DNA from: Erysipelotrichaceae bacterium
GTDB lineage: Bacteria; Bacillota_I; Bacilli_A; Erysipelotrichales; Erysipelotrichaceae
Length of the DNA stretch: 48,671 nt
NCBI GenBank assembly: GCA_017533785.1
Contig: JAFWII010000034.1
Location: 1 to 48,671 of the forward strand
Direction of reading: 5' to 3'
The notes under the pieces were generated by a model. That model saw nothing but the letters and a program-made list of their open reading frames with translations. It searched no databases and had not been told where the DNA came from. Below, in pieces: positions 23,143 through 33,000 of this stretch (position 1 is its first letter; every line of letters starts with the position of its first letter). The translations under genes were made by a program, and so were the position numbers.

Positions 23143-23952
23143 ATGGAAAAATACATCGAGGGAAACAAAGCGGCATGGGAGGAAGCCTTTGAGAACAGGA
23201 CCGCTTCCTGGGGCGCCGACATCACGGAACGCGTCCGGAAGGAAGACTATCCGTTTTTCTATGAGGAAACGAAGAACGTCCTGAAGCGGATCTCCACAGA
23301 AGGGAAAGTCATCGGCCAGTTCTGCTGCAACAACGGACGCGAACTGCTCTCCCTCGTCAGAAGCGGAAAAGCGGCGAAGGGGATCGGTTTTGACATTGCC
23401 GAGAACCAGGTCGCTTTCGCGAACGAAAAAGCGAAGGAGCTGGAACTGCCCTGTGAATTCGTGGCCGTCAACGTATACGACATCGATGACCGCTATAAGG
23501 AACAGTTCGACGTGGTGATCATCACCATCGGCGCGCTCTGCTGGTTCGATGACCTGAAGCGCTTCTTCGCGGTCGTTTCGAAATGTATGAAAAAGGGAGC
23601 ATACATCGTGATCAACGAGCAGCATCCCTTCACCAACATGCTGGCAATGGAAGGGGAGGAGCTCTACGATCCGAAGCATAAGACCGAAGCCCGCTATTCC
23701 TATTTCGAACATGAATGGACAGGGAACGAGGGCATGTACTATATGACGCAGAAACAGTACAAGTCCAAGACCTTTACCGACTTTACCCATCCGCTGTCTG
23801 AGATCATAACGGGCATGTGCGAAAACGGAATCGCGGTGACCGGTCTGCAGGAACTGGATTACGATATCAGCAGCGCCTTTGCGGAACTCGATCACAGCGG
23901 TTACCCGCTCTCGATGGTCCTTCAGGGAAGAAAAACGGAGGTGACCGGATGA
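23143..23952 (+). CDS. SAM-dependent class I methyltransferase
   Basis: 269 residues. Motif I is GQFCCNNGREL (cysteines where Gly is usual), with GIGFDIAENQV as the acidic strand end and FDVVIITIGALCWFDD as motif II/III. It belongs to the UbiE/small-molecule methyltransferase type. The substrate is unknown. No strong SD is seen before ATG 23143. It is coupled to the next gene by ATGA at 23949. Confidence 0.85.
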   Translation: MEKYIEGNKAAWEEAFENRTASWGADITERVRKEDYPFFYEETKNVLKRISTEGKVIGQFCCNNGRELLSLVRSGKAAKGIGFDIAENQVAFANEKAKELELPCEFVAVNVYDIDDRYKEQFDVVIITIGALCWFDDLKRFFAVVSKCMKKGAYIVINEQHPFTNMLAMEGEELYDPKHKTEARYSYFEHEWTGNEGMYYMTQKQYKSKTFTDFTHPLSEIITGMCENGIAVTGLQELDYDISSAFAELDHSGYPLSMVLQGRKTEVTG

Positions 23953-24629
23953 ACAGGCCTGTAACGACGTTATTCATGCTGATGTCGGTCGACGGCAAGA
24001 TCAGCACCGGCTCCACGGACGAACTGGACGTGGACTGCGACTTTCCGAAGATCCCGGGCGTCCGGGAAGGCCTTCATCAGTACTATGAGATCGAGCAGAC
24101 GACTGACCTATGGTCTTTCAATACCGGAAGGGTACAGGCCAAGCTGGGCGTCAACGAAAAGACGATGCCGGCGAAAACGCCGGTGTCCTTCGTGCTGCTG
24201 GACAACCATCATCTGACTGAACACGGTGTGCGCTATTTCTGCGCGCTTTCCAAACAGGCGGTCGTGATCACCTCGAACCCGGAGCATCCGGCTTTCCGGG
24301 TGGACGCAGAAAACCTGCATATCCTCTATCAGGAACAGCCCTCCCTCAGCGAAGCGCTGGAACGGCTGAAGAAAGAATGCGGCTGCGAACGCCTGACCGT
24401 CCAGTCCGGCGGAACGGTAAACGGTCTGTTCCTGCGGGAGAAGCTGCTGGACTATGTAGATATCGTCGTCGCGCCGGTCCTGATCGGCGGGAAAGATACG
24501 CCGACTCTGATCGACGGCCGTTCGCTGGCAGCGGAAAACGAACTGTCCCGGCTCGGTGTGCTCAGACTGATCGAGTGCACGGCGCTGAAGGATTCCTATC
24601 TCCGGCTTCGCTATGAAGTCGTGAGCTGA
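23949..24629 (+). CDS. RibD C-terminal (dihydrofolate-reductase-like) protein
   Basis: 226 residues from ATG 23949, which overlaps the methyltransferase stop by 4 bases. RPVTTLFMLMSVDGKIS at the start, LTVQSGGTVNGLFLRE and DIVVAPVLIGGKDTPT are hallmarks of the RibD_C/DHFR-like fold. It probably reduces a pterin- or riboflavin-pathway-like substrate with NADPH. A deaminase domain is absent, so it is not a full RibD. Confidence 0.86.
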   Translation: MNRPVTTLFMLMSVDGKISTGSTDELDVDCDFPKIPGVREGLHQYYEIEQTTDLWSFNTGRVQAKLGVNEKTMPAKTPVSFVLLDNHHLTEHGVRYFCALSKQAVVITSNPEHPAFRVDAENLHILYQEQPSLSEALERLKKECGCERLTVQSGGTVNGLFLREKLLDYVDIVVAPVLIGGKDTPTLIDGRSLAAENELSRLGVLRLIECTALKDSYLRLRYEVVS

Positions 24630-24664
24630 ATATACCGGGAAACGGGTAAAGGAGGAAACGGTCT

Positions 24665-25762
24665 ATGACACCCATACGTTATCTTCTCTGGGCGCTTTCG
24701 ATCCTGTTCGGCTTTGTGCTCATCGCTCTGCTTGAAAAGGCATTGTCCGGAATCAAAAGCAAATGGCTGAAAGTGCTGATCTTTCTCGTCCGTTTTCTCG
24801 CGATGACCGGCCTCGGCTTCGAGCTGATCGCTGACGCGAGTCCTTTCCTATGGAAATACGCCTATCCGCTGATGGGCATCTATATCGCTTTGTTGGCGGA
24901 CTGCTTCTGCGATATCGCGCTATTGATCCTCTCGTTTTTCAAAGGAGAACGGAAAAAGGGTTTCCGGACTGCTTTACTGGCGGTGATCCTTCTGATCGTC
25001 GCGGTCTACGGAACAGTCGTTTCGCAGAACATCCGGGAAGATCATATCCGCTTTTCTTCGGATAAGCTCAGCAAAGACCACCGCTTCGTGTTCCTTTCCG
25101 ATCTGCATTACGGCTCCTCCCAGACGGAGAAGTCCTTTCTGAAGGCGCTGGAAGACATCAGGACTGCCTCCCCGGAATTCATCCTGCTCGGCGGCGACAT
25201 CTGCGACGAGCACACGGAAAAAGAGGAGATGGAATACGTCTTCGAACAGTTCGGGAAACTGGATATCCCGGTCTATTACATCTACGGAAATCATGACCGC
25301 CAGGACAGAGGCGACTACGTTGGCGGGAAACACTATACGGAAGAAGAATTCGAACAGGCAGTCCTTAAGAACGGCGTGATCATCCTGAAAGACAGCTTCG
25401 TTCCTTTCGGCGGCGACCTGATCCTGATGGGAAGAGAAGACGAGTCCAATACAGGCAGACTGCCGGCAGACAAGCTTCCCGCGCGTCCGGAAGGAGCCTA
25501 TGTCATCAACGTTGACCACAGCCCCTACCAGAATGAAGATATCCTGGCGACCAGAGCAGACCTTCAGCTGTCCGGCCACACCCACGCGGGACAGATCTTC
25601 CCCATGCGCTGGCTGTATACGCTGGCAGGGCTGAACGTCGTCTACACCTATAAGTTCGGGGATACCGACCTCTATGTGAGTCCCGGCATCGGCAACTGGT
25701 ATTATCCCTTCCGCAACGAAACGCACTGCAGCTATGCGGTGATCGACCTCATAAAGGAGTAG
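24665..25762 (+). CDS. Membrane-anchored metallophosphoesterase
   Basis: 365 residues. About four hydrophobic segments fill residues 1-125. The phosphoesterase domain follows, with metal-binding motifs FLSDLHYG, LLGGDICDE, YGNHDRQD and SGHTHAGQ. The order matches the YkuE/calcineurin-like family of membrane phosphoesterases. The active site would face outward or inward depending on topology. The substrate, such as a lipid diphosphate, is inferred only. GGAGGA lies before ATG 24665. Confidence 0.9.
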   Translation: MTPIRYLLWALSILFGFVLIALLEKALSGIKSKWLKVLIFLVRFLAMTGLGFELIADASPFLWKYAYPLMGIYIALLADCFCDIALLILSFFKGERKKGFRTALLAVILLIVAVYGTVVSQNIREDHIRFSSDKLSKDHRFVFLSDLHYGSSQTEKSFLKALEDIRTASPEFILLGGDICDEHTEKEEMEYVFEQFGKLDIPVYYIYGNHDRQDRGDYVGGKHYTEEEFEQAVLKNGVIILKDSFVPFGGDLILMGREDESNTGRLPADKLPARPEGAYVINVDHSPYQNEDILATRADLQLSGHTHAGQIFPMRWLYTLAGLNVVYTYKFGDTDLYVSPGIGNWYYPFRNETHCSYAVIDLIKE

Positions 25763-25764
25763 GA

Positions 25765-26259
25765 ATGGAATACGATCTTGCTTACAGAGACCAGAACAGG
25801 TGGTTCCGCTGCCGCGCAGCCGCGATCATCGTCGAAGAGGGCTGCGTGCTTTTTGCCGGCAACGAAAGAGAGGATTATCTCTATTCGATCGGTGGCGCAA
25901 TCCATCACGGCGAGACCGCAGAAGAAGCGGTGAAACGCGAAGTCTTCGAAGAGACCGGCGTGGAATATGAGATCGACCGTCTCGCGGTGATCCACGAGAA
26001 CTTTTTCAATGACGACAGCGGATCGCACAAAGGGCTGGACTGCCATGAGATCGCCTTCTATTTCCTGATGAAGCCGCGCGGCAGCAAAGAACTTTTCAGC
26101 GAGAGCTACACCCAGGGAGTGCGGGAGACCATGCACTGGATCCCGGTCGGGGAGCTCGGCAGATACAAAGCCTTTCCCTCGTTCATGAAAGACTATCTTC
26201 AGTCGGAACACGAGGGGATCGAACACATCGTGACCGACGAGAGGAAACAAAATGCTTGA
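25765..26259 (+). CDS. NUDIX hydrolase
   Basis: 164 residues. The Nudix box is complete between residues 43 and 65: it starts GAIHHGE and ends REVFEETGV, fitting GX5EX7REUXEEXGU. It hydrolyses a nucleoside diphosphate derivative. The substrate is unknown. GGAG lies before the start, 2 bases past the phosphoesterase stop. It overlaps the chromate transporter gene by 8 bases. Confidence 0.92.
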   Translation: MEYDLAYRDQNRWFRCRAAAIIVEEGCVLFAGNEREDYLYSIGGAIHHGETAEEAVKREVFEETGVEYEIDRLAVIHENFFNDDSGSHKGLDCHEIAFYFLMKPRGSKELFSESYTQGVRETMHWIPVGELGRYKAFPSFMKDYLQSEHEGIEHIVTDERKQNA

Positions 26260-26812
26260 CCTGTTTCTGACTTTCGCGAAGATCGGCATGTTTACCTTCG
26301 GCGGCGGTTACGCCATGATCGCCCTGATCACAGATCTCTGTGTGGAGAAAAAGCACTGGATCAGCCAGGACGAGCTCATGGACATCACCGTGATCGCCGA
26401 ATCCACACCGGGTCCGATCGCCATCAACTGCGCCACCTATATCGGGTACAAACAGAAGGGATTTGCCGGAGCGCTGCTCACGACGCTCGGGATCGTCCTT
26501 CCGTCTTTCTGCATCATTTTTCTGATCTCCCGCTTTCTGGACCGTTTTCTTGAGATCGCCTGGATCGCGCATGCGTTTCAGGGGATCAAGATCGCGGTCG
26601 GGATCCTGATCCTGGACGCGGCGCTGAAGATGCTGAAGAAGATGCCGGCGAAAGCATTGCCGAGAATGATCGCTGCCTGCGCATTCATTGCCATGCTGGC
26701 GATAAGTATCTTTTCACTCAGGATCTCCTCCATCGTGCTGCTGCTCACGGCAGGGCTCGTAAGTCTGGCTGTCTTTCTTTTCGGGAAGCCGGCGGAAGGA
26801 GGCGCGAAATGA
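26252..26812 (+). CDS. Chromate transporter, first half (CHR domain)
   Basis: 186 residues with about six membrane segments. FGGGYAMI, ESTPGPIAIN and the GFAGAL block are CHR-domain signatures. Short CHR proteins work as pairs, with opposite topologies. The second copy follows directly, with ATGA overlap at 26809. The name chromate transporter is a family label. The true ion is unknown. Confidence 0.92.
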   Translation: MLDLFLTFAKIGMFTFGGGYAMIALITDLCVEKKHWISQDELMDITVIAESTPGPIAINCATYIGYKQKGFAGALLTTLGIVLPSFCIIFLISRFLDRFLEIAWIAHAFQGIKIAVGILILDAALKMLKKMPAKALPRMIAACAFIAMLAISIFSLRISSIVLLLTAGLVSLAVFLFGKPAEGGAK

Positions 26813-27369
26813 TCCTGCTTGAGCTCTTTTTCGGTTTTCTGAAAGTCGGCTGCTTTGCCTTCGGCGGCGCCTACGGATCGATCGCCCTGATCCGGGACAT
26901 CGTGCTTTCCTACGGCTGGCTGGACGAGGAGATGCTGACGTATATGATCGCGGTCAGTGAGAGCACGCCCGGTCCGATCATGGTCAATCTGGCGACCTAT
27001 GTCGGCAGTTCACAGGCCGGTCTTTCCGGTTCTTTGATCGCGACAGCGGCAGTCGTGCTGCCTTCTTTTCTCATCATCCTGCTGGTAACAGCACTTCTTA
27101 AGACCGTGCTGAAAAACCCGTATGTCCAGGCGGTTCTGCGGGGGCTGAAGCCCTGTATGGCGGGCATCGTGCTGGCGACGGGATTCTATATGATCCTGAA
27201 AAACGGTTTTGTGCTGCAGGAGCAGGTCCTTTCTTTACGGCCGCTGCTGCTGACGCTGCTGCTCGGCGCGTTCTACTTCGGCATGCGGAAGATCAGAAAA
27301 GGCGGGATCTCACCGATCCTTCTGATCTGTCTGTCCGCTCTGGCCGGGGTCGTTGTTTACGGACTCTGA
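26809..27369 (+). CDS. Chromate transporter, second half (CHR domain)
   Basis: 186 residues, homologous to its upstream partner: FGGAYGSIALIRD and SESTPGPIMVNLATYVG match the same positions. The two form the usual heterodimer of short CHR proteins. It is the last gene of the 22068-27369 run. No terminator is obvious after it. Confidence 0.92.
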   Translation: MILLELFFGFLKVGCFAFGGAYGSIALIRDIVLSYGWLDEEMLTYMIAVSESTPGPIMVNLATYVGSSQAGLSGSLIATAAVVLPSFLIILLVTALLKTVLKNPYVQAVLRGLKPCMAGIVLATGFYMILKNGFVLQEQVLSLRPLLLTLLLGAFYFGMRKIRKGGISPILLICLSALAGVVVYGL

Positions 27370-27381
27370 TCTGTGCTTTCG

Positions 27382-27410
27382 TTGTAAACGCGTGCCGTTT
27401 TCGCTACAAT
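27382..27410 (+). promoter_or_regulatory. Promoter with almost no leader before the PnuC-like gene
   Basis: TTGTAA (27382-27387) and TACAAT (27405-27410) are spaced 17 bases. The start ATG at 27419 is only 9 bases past the -10 box. Transcription would begin within a few bases of the start codon, so the mRNA would be leaderless or nearly so. Confidence 0.6.
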
Positions 27411-27418
27411 AAACGGGT

Positions 27419-28639
27419 ATGATAAACAAACTTAAGGGACATACCGAACCGAACAAAACGGTCCGGATTCTGGAAACGATCGCACTGATCCTGCTGCTGG
27501 CAGGCTTTTTCATTGCCTTTGCCGGGGGCATGCGCAAGTCCGGCGCTTCGCCGGGTCAGCTGACCTCGCTCGAACCCGTGCAGATGGTCCGCGACGAGTC
27601 GCAGGAGGAATACGACGAAGACAGCAAATTCTGCGAGATCGTCTATGCGAGCGGGGAGGATACGCTGAGCGTGGACATCCCCTGCGAGGAATACGAAGAG
27701 TATTCCGAGAATACGATCACGGCTTACGGCGTCGAGACCGAAGACGGAACGCGGATCTTCTTCGACCATCCCGATACTACTACCGCCGAAGTCGCCGACA
27801 GCTACCGGGAGATCCTGGTCGACCGGACGATGCCGACCTTCAATTTCGCCATCTCGCTTCTGATCCTGGCGGTCTCCGTCGGGGTGATACTGTTCTTCGG
27901 AAAGGTCTTTACGACTTACGAGAAATGCTGGTTCCTGACGATCATGGCGCTGGCGACGGTCGTCGCCGTGCTCTTCCCGGAAGAAAGCGCGAACGGCGTC
28001 AACGGCGTCATCATCATGCTGCTGTATCTGCTGGACACCTTCTTCAATATCCTCTGCGAGCTTTTGATCTCCAAGCAGTCGAGATACAATTTCCTGGTCT
28101 CCGTCGTCGTTGAGATCCTCGAGATCGCGATCTGCGTCGTTCTGATGTACCGCTTCGCCACGATGGCTACGACCCTGTTCTTCTGGCTGCCGATCGACAT
28201 CGTGAGCTTCATCAACTGGTCCAAGCATAAGGACGAGGAAGAGGAGGAGCTCACTGCCGTCCGCCGTCTGAAAGGCTATCAGGAAGTGCTGATCATCGCC
28301 GGTATCTTTGTCTGGACCGTCGTCGTCGGCTATTTCCTCAGCGGTCTCGATATCCAGACGGACTTCATTCAGAGCAAATCCGTGGAGACGGCGATCGCCT
28401 ATCTCGATGCCTGCGCGTCCGCAGTCGGCGTCGCCAACGGTCTGTTCATCTTCTTCCGCCTGCGCGAGCAGTGGATCGCGTGGTACGTCTGCGCCGCTCT
28501 GGAGGCAGTCATCAACGTCATTTCCGGACAGTATGTCCTGCTGGTGCTGAAGCTCGGCTACTTCACCAACACGACCTACGGCTATATCAAATGGAGCCGC
28601 TACATCCGGTCACACAAAGAATCCAAAGGCCTGTTCTGA
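27419..28639 (+). CDS. PnuC-like transporter with an N-terminal ectodomain
   Basis: 406 residues. A first TM (about 17-38) is followed by an acidic extracytoplasmic domain (about 40-140), then about seven TMs. The end (EQWIAWYVCAALEAVINV, then a GYFTNTTYGYIKW block) and the inner FFWLPIDIVSFINWSKHK match PnuC vitamin-precursor channels (WIAW..., LY..., GY..W). The call PnuC-like is by pattern. The N-terminal ectodomain is unusual for PnuC. No Shine-Dalgarno lies before ATG 27419. The substrate could be a nucleoside such as nicotinamide riboside or thiamine. It is a single gene with its own terminator. Confidence 0.7.
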   Translation: MINKLKGHTEPNKTVRILETIALILLLAGFFIAFAGGMRKSGASPGQLTSLEPVQMVRDESQEEYDEDSKFCEIVYASGEDTLSVDIPCEEYEEYSENTITAYGVETEDGTRIFFDHPDTTTAEVADSYREILVDRTMPTFNFAISLLILAVSVGVILFFGKVFTTYEKCWFLTIMALATVVAVLFPEESANGVNGVIIMLLYLLDTFFNILCELLISKQSRYNFLVSVVVEILEIAICVVLMYRFATMATTLFFWLPIDIVSFINWSKHKDEEEEELTAVRRLKGYQEVLIIAGIFVWTVVVGYFLSGLDIQTDFIQSKSVETAIAYLDACASAVGVANGLFIFFRLREQWIAWYVCAALEAVINVISGQYVLLVLKLGYFTNTTYGYIKWSRYIRSHKESKGLF

Positions 28640-28658
28640 CGAGAACGGGTTTTCTTTT
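28630..28658 (+). terminator. Intrinsic terminator overlapping the PnuC-like stop codon
   Basis: CCTGTTCT (28630-28637) pairs with AGAACGGG (28642-28649, one G-T pair) around GACG, followed by TTTTCTTTT. The left arm overlaps the stop codon at 28637-28639. Confidence 0.8.
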
Positions 28659-28705
28659 GAAAAAGGGTAAATCATTTCCAAAAATGCGTTACGTCCGGAT
28701 GCCTG

Positions 28706-28714
28706 TGTTAAAAT
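28706..28714 (+). promoter_or_regulatory. Extended -10 box TGTTAAAAT
   Basis: TGTTAAAAT is an extended -10 element 38 bases before ATG 28753. The same nine bases occur in the efp promoter at 34599-34607. No good -35 is seen. Confidence 0.5.
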
Positions 28715-28752
28715 GAATACATACAGCAATAGTTCAATTAAGGGGATAAACA

Positions 28753-29994
28753 ATGTCTAGAAAACTGATCGCTATGTTCCTGATCGCAGCGATGCTGCTG
28801 GCAGGATGCTCCTCAACCAAGCCTGAACCGGAAAAACCGTCGCAGAACGCGGAAACGCTTTCCTTCAACGGCTTCCTCTTCCCGACCGGTGACCTCGATT
28901 CCGGGCTGAAAGTCGCGGATTCCAAGGAAATGAGCGCGGAAGAAGTTGCCGATGCGGACAGAGCGATGCGCGCCTACACGCCCGGACCGGAAAGCTACCT
29001 GAAAAACAAAGCCAAGACCTTCGTCTATTACGAAGCTCTCGATAAAGACGAGCAGGGAATGTACGACGCCATGCTGATGGCGGCGGAAGACCCGACCGAT
29101 CCCAACAATATCGTCGTCTTTACAACGGACCTCGATCCGTCGACCGATGACTTCAGAGTGAAACTGCAGACAGCCTACTTCAGCATGCTGTACGATCACC
29201 CGGAACTCTTCTGGCTCTACAACGACATCAATGCCTCCATGGGCATCGGCTACAACCCGAACGGCAGCCGTTATGACATCTACTTCGGTTTCACCGAGCA
29301 GTTCGAGGAATTCCCGGAAGTCATGACCCGCTTCAACGATGCCGCTGACGCCTTCCTGGCAGATATCGATCTGACCAAGAGCGAAGGGGAGATCGCCCAG
29401 GCGATCCACGATAAGCTCATCGATACCGTCACCTATGATATGAAGGTCTGCAACGAGAATATCCGCAGCGACTACGCGCATACCGCTTACGGACCGCTGG
29501 TCGAGAACGGACGCGGCGAAGACAACACCTCCGTCTGCGACGGTTACTCCCTTGCTTACCTCTATCTGCTCCAGCAGGCCGGTCTGACCGCGGCGGTCAT
29601 CGTCGGCGAAGCGGGATCGGATAAGGAAACCATGGGCGGACACGCCTGGAACGTCGTTCAGATCGACGGCACATGGCACGAAGTCGACTCCACCTGGGAC
29701 GACATGGGCACCCTGGAAGACCAGCTTCAGGACTATAAAGGCGAAAACGTCTACACCTACTACATGGAAGCTCTGAACGACAGCGCTTACCGTGAAAGCA
29801 TTGAGCACTATCTCTACCTGATCACCACGGACGAGCTCCGTGAATACGATCCGGGAGATGCCTATACCTATTACTCCAAGGACGGCAAGTACATGTACTC
29901 GCTCGTCGGTTCCGGCGTCCATTACCGTGTCAGCGAGCTGACCGGCTGGGAACCGTACAGCTACGTCGTTGAAAACGCACCGATCGCAAAGTAA
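28753..29994 (+). CDS. Transglutaminase-like lipoprotein
   Basis: 413 residues. Signal peptide with lipobox MLLAGC, Cys 19 lipidated. A transglutaminase-like domain occupies about 205-330, with the triad Cys 262 (SVCDGYS), His 297 (GGHAWN) and Asp 312 (EVDSTWDD). The family acts as proteases or cross-linking enzymes on the cell surface, often near other surface proteins. The N-terminal third (residues 25-200) has no recognised domain. GGGGATAAAC lies before ATG 28753. It is single, between a promoter at 28706 and the terminator at 30006, next to the C11 peptidase lipoprotein. Confidence 0.88.
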   Translation: MSRKLIAMFLIAAMLLAGCSSTKPEPEKPSQNAETLSFNGFLFPTGDLDSGLKVADSKEMSAEEVADADRAMRAYTPGPESYLKNKAKTFVYYEALDKDEQGMYDAMLMAAEDPTDPNNIVVFTTDLDPSTDDFRVKLQTAYFSMLYDHPELFWLYNDINASMGIGYNPNGSRYDIYFGFTEQFEEFPEVMTRFNDAADAFLADIDLTKSEGEIAQAIHDKLIDTVTYDMKVCNENIRSDYAHTAYGPLVENGRGEDNTSVCDGYSLAYLYLLQQAGLTAAVIVGEAGSDKETMGGHAWNVVQIDGTWHEVDSTWDDMGTLEDQLQDYKGENVYTYYMEALNDSAYRESIEHYLYLITTDELREYDPGDAYTYYSKDGKYMYSLVGSGVHYRVSELTGWEPYSYVVENAPIAK

Positions 29995-30005
29995 AACAAA
30001 GAAAC

Positions 30006-30034
30006 AAAAGACCGGAGATCCTCCGGTCTTTTCA
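30006..30034 (+). terminator. Intrinsic terminator after the transglutaminase gene
   Basis: AAAGACCGGA pairs with TCCGGTCTTT around GATCC (30007-30031), with T at the end. It lies before the SD AAGGAG of the 30052 gene, so that gene depends on read-through or on a promoter not seen. Confidence 0.8.
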
Positions 30035-30051
30035 CCGATAAGGAGACCGTC

Positions 30052-33000
30052 ATGAAAAAGACCTTTGCCGTACTGCTATCCCTGCTGCTGCTTCTGAGCG
30101 GCTGCGGAGACAAAAAGGAAAATGCGCCTGCCGATAAGCCTGCCCTTGTCATCCTCGAAGACGAGAATGACGACGGAGACTATAACCGGGCAGCCGGCCT
30201 GAAAGTGCAGCTGGTGGACAGCGAGTCCGCCCGTCTTTTCGACACCGAAAACTCCGTCAAGGCAAAGAAACGCGACTATACAGTGATGGTCTATATCGTC
30301 GGCTCGAACCTTGAGAGCCGCTACGGCGCCGCCAGCAACGACCTTCTGGAAATGAAGGAGGCCGGTCTTGACTTCAATAAGACCAACCTGATCGTCTACA
30401 CCGGCGGCAGCAAGCGCTGGAACAGCGACATCCCCACTTCCAGCAACTCCGTTCTGGATCTCTCCAAAGCGGATGCGCAGCGGATCATCGCTTCGACCGC
30501 GGAAGCGGCGGATATGGGTTCTCCGCAGACACTGGCGGAATTCATCAACTATACGACCGAGAACTATCCGGCCGACCACTATGCCCTGATCCTCTGGGAT
30601 CACGGCGGCGGACCGCTCTGGGGCTACGGCTGCGACGAGCTTTTTGAAAACGATTCGCTGCTCTTAAAGGAACTGCGCGAGGCGATGGACACCACGGTCT
30701 TCGGCAAGGGGCAGAAGCTTGACTGGGTCGGTTTCGATGCCTGTCTGATGGCTTCGATCGAGAACGCCCGCTTGTGGCAGGACTATGCCGGTTATCTTGT
30801 CGGCTCCGAGGAACTGGAAGCCGGCAGCGGCTGGGACTATACCTTCCTGAAGACACTGAACGAAACGACGGACACAGAGACGATCCTGAAGAGCGTCGTC
30901 TCCTCCTTTGAAGACTACTATGCGGGAAGACGCTCGGAATTCTTCGATCCCGACATCACCCTGTCCGCGCTCGATCTTTCAAAGGCCGATACGCTGTTTG
31001 AAGCGGTCGACGATCTTTTTGCCGCTATGGACGCGGATATCGACCGCGGCAACTATGCCCACCTGAACAAAGCCCGTTCCCGTTCCAAGGCATTCGGCCT
31101 CAGCGCCGCTTCCGGCAAATCGGATGCCTATGACCTGATCGATCTGCTCGATCTGGCGGAGAATCTGAAAGACCGTTATCCGGACGAATACAAAAAAGTC
31201 AAAAATGCGCTGGACGAGACGGTCGTCGCTTCCGCCGCCAACATCGGCAGCACCGGCGGCGTCTCCGTCTATCTTCCGGGCGACAACAGCAGTCTGTATG
31301 CCGTATCGCAGGAGATCTACGGCGAGGAAGACGTTCTTTCCGGCCCGTACCGCAACTTCGTCGAATCCTATACCGATGAATGGCTGAAGGATCCGCTGGA
31401 TATCTGGGACTTCGCCCCGCTGCGCCTTGACGGAGAAGAAGTGACCCTGCAGCTGACGCCCGAACAGGTGGAGAACACCTCCCAGGCCTACTATGCCGTT
31501 CTGCAGCGCAACTCGTTCGGAGAATATGCGATCGCAGTCGCCAACGTGCGCATCGAGGCAGATGAGAACGGTGTATTGCATATCCCGTCTGATCCGCTTC
31601 TGATCACAGCCGAGACCGACATGGAGACCTGTCCTGCTCCCTGGGCCTTCCTGCAGACTGAAGACAGCGGCGGACGTGCCGTCTACCGCACCCTGCAGGC
31701 TTTCCTTTCGAGCGGACACGAATTCACCGACCCTGATCCGCGCAAAGACGAGAGCGTAACGGTGACTGTCAAGCGCGAGACCGGCGAGGAAGCCGTTTCG
31801 ATCCAGGACATCACCTCCAGCAAGCAGAGCGCCTGGCTCTCCGGCAAGGGTTCTGTCGACGTGCAGAACTACGAATCGATCATCGATGCCGGCGCCTTAT
31901 CCTACCGGCCGGTGCGCGACAGCCGGGGAAGGATGCTGCCGCACAGCCAGTGGCAGTATAACGGCTATGTCCTTTATCCATTGGCGATCGACAGCAGTTT
32001 CCGCTTCCTCAGCAAGCATGTTTCCGAATTTGACTTTGACTTTATCTGCCAGGTGATCATCCGCGACATCAACGGCGGCGCGCATGGCAGCGAATATATC
32101 GAACTTCCCAGAGGAGAGGAGGATAACACCGTCACCGTGAATACGGAGAACGGCGCCTTCTATTTCCGTCTGGCGGAAGATCACAGCGAACTCGTATATT
32201 ACAGCGGCGAAGACACCGAGCTGAATATCCCGGCGGAAGCCGGCGGACTGCCGCTGACGAAGATCTGCGACAATGCCTTTGACCGCGCAAAGACCGTGGA
32301 AACGGTCACCGTGCCGGAAGGCGTGACCGAGATCGGCAATTCGTCCTTCTCCCATATGGAAGCCCTGAAGAAGATCGTTCTGCCGTCAACCCTGAAGAAG
32401 ATCGGTCTGACCGCGTTCGACTACAGCCGGGCTCTGGAAGAGGCTGACCTGCCGGAAGGCCTCGAATCCATCGGCCGCGGCGCCTTCATGGATACCGCGC
32501 TGAAAAATGTCGAACTGCCTGCCTCGCTGCAGCAGATCGGCTCGGTCCCCTTTGCCAACTGCGCATCCCTGACTTCCATCGATGTCCCGTCCTCCAATTC
32601 CAGTTATAAGACAGTAGACGGCGTCCTCTATTCCAAAGACGGAAAGGAACTGATCCAGTATCCTGCCGGCAGAGAAGGGGAATATACAGTCCCGGAAGGG
32701 ACGGAAGTGATCCGCTATGGCGCTTTCGCTAACTGCACTTTGACGAAAGTCACCTTCCCGGAGACCCTGAAAAAGATCGAGAACGACGCGTTCTTCGGCT
32801 GCGTCACCCTGACGGAGCTTTCCTTCCCGGAAAGCCTGGAAGAGATCGGCGACCTGGCTTTCGCCGACCCCTATGCCTGGGATAAGCCGGAGAATGTGAT
32901 CGAGAGCGTTCATATCGGAAAGAGCCTTTCCCGGATCGGCACCGACGCCTTCGGGATCGTGCGCAACCGGGCGTTCGATGTAAGCGAAGAGAATGAGCGC

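Noticed and set aside
26252..27369. A chromate-resistance island
   Set aside because: Only the split CHR pair is present, in a general-enzyme operon, with no ChrB or reductase. Short CHR pairs are common in Bacillota without chromate resistance.
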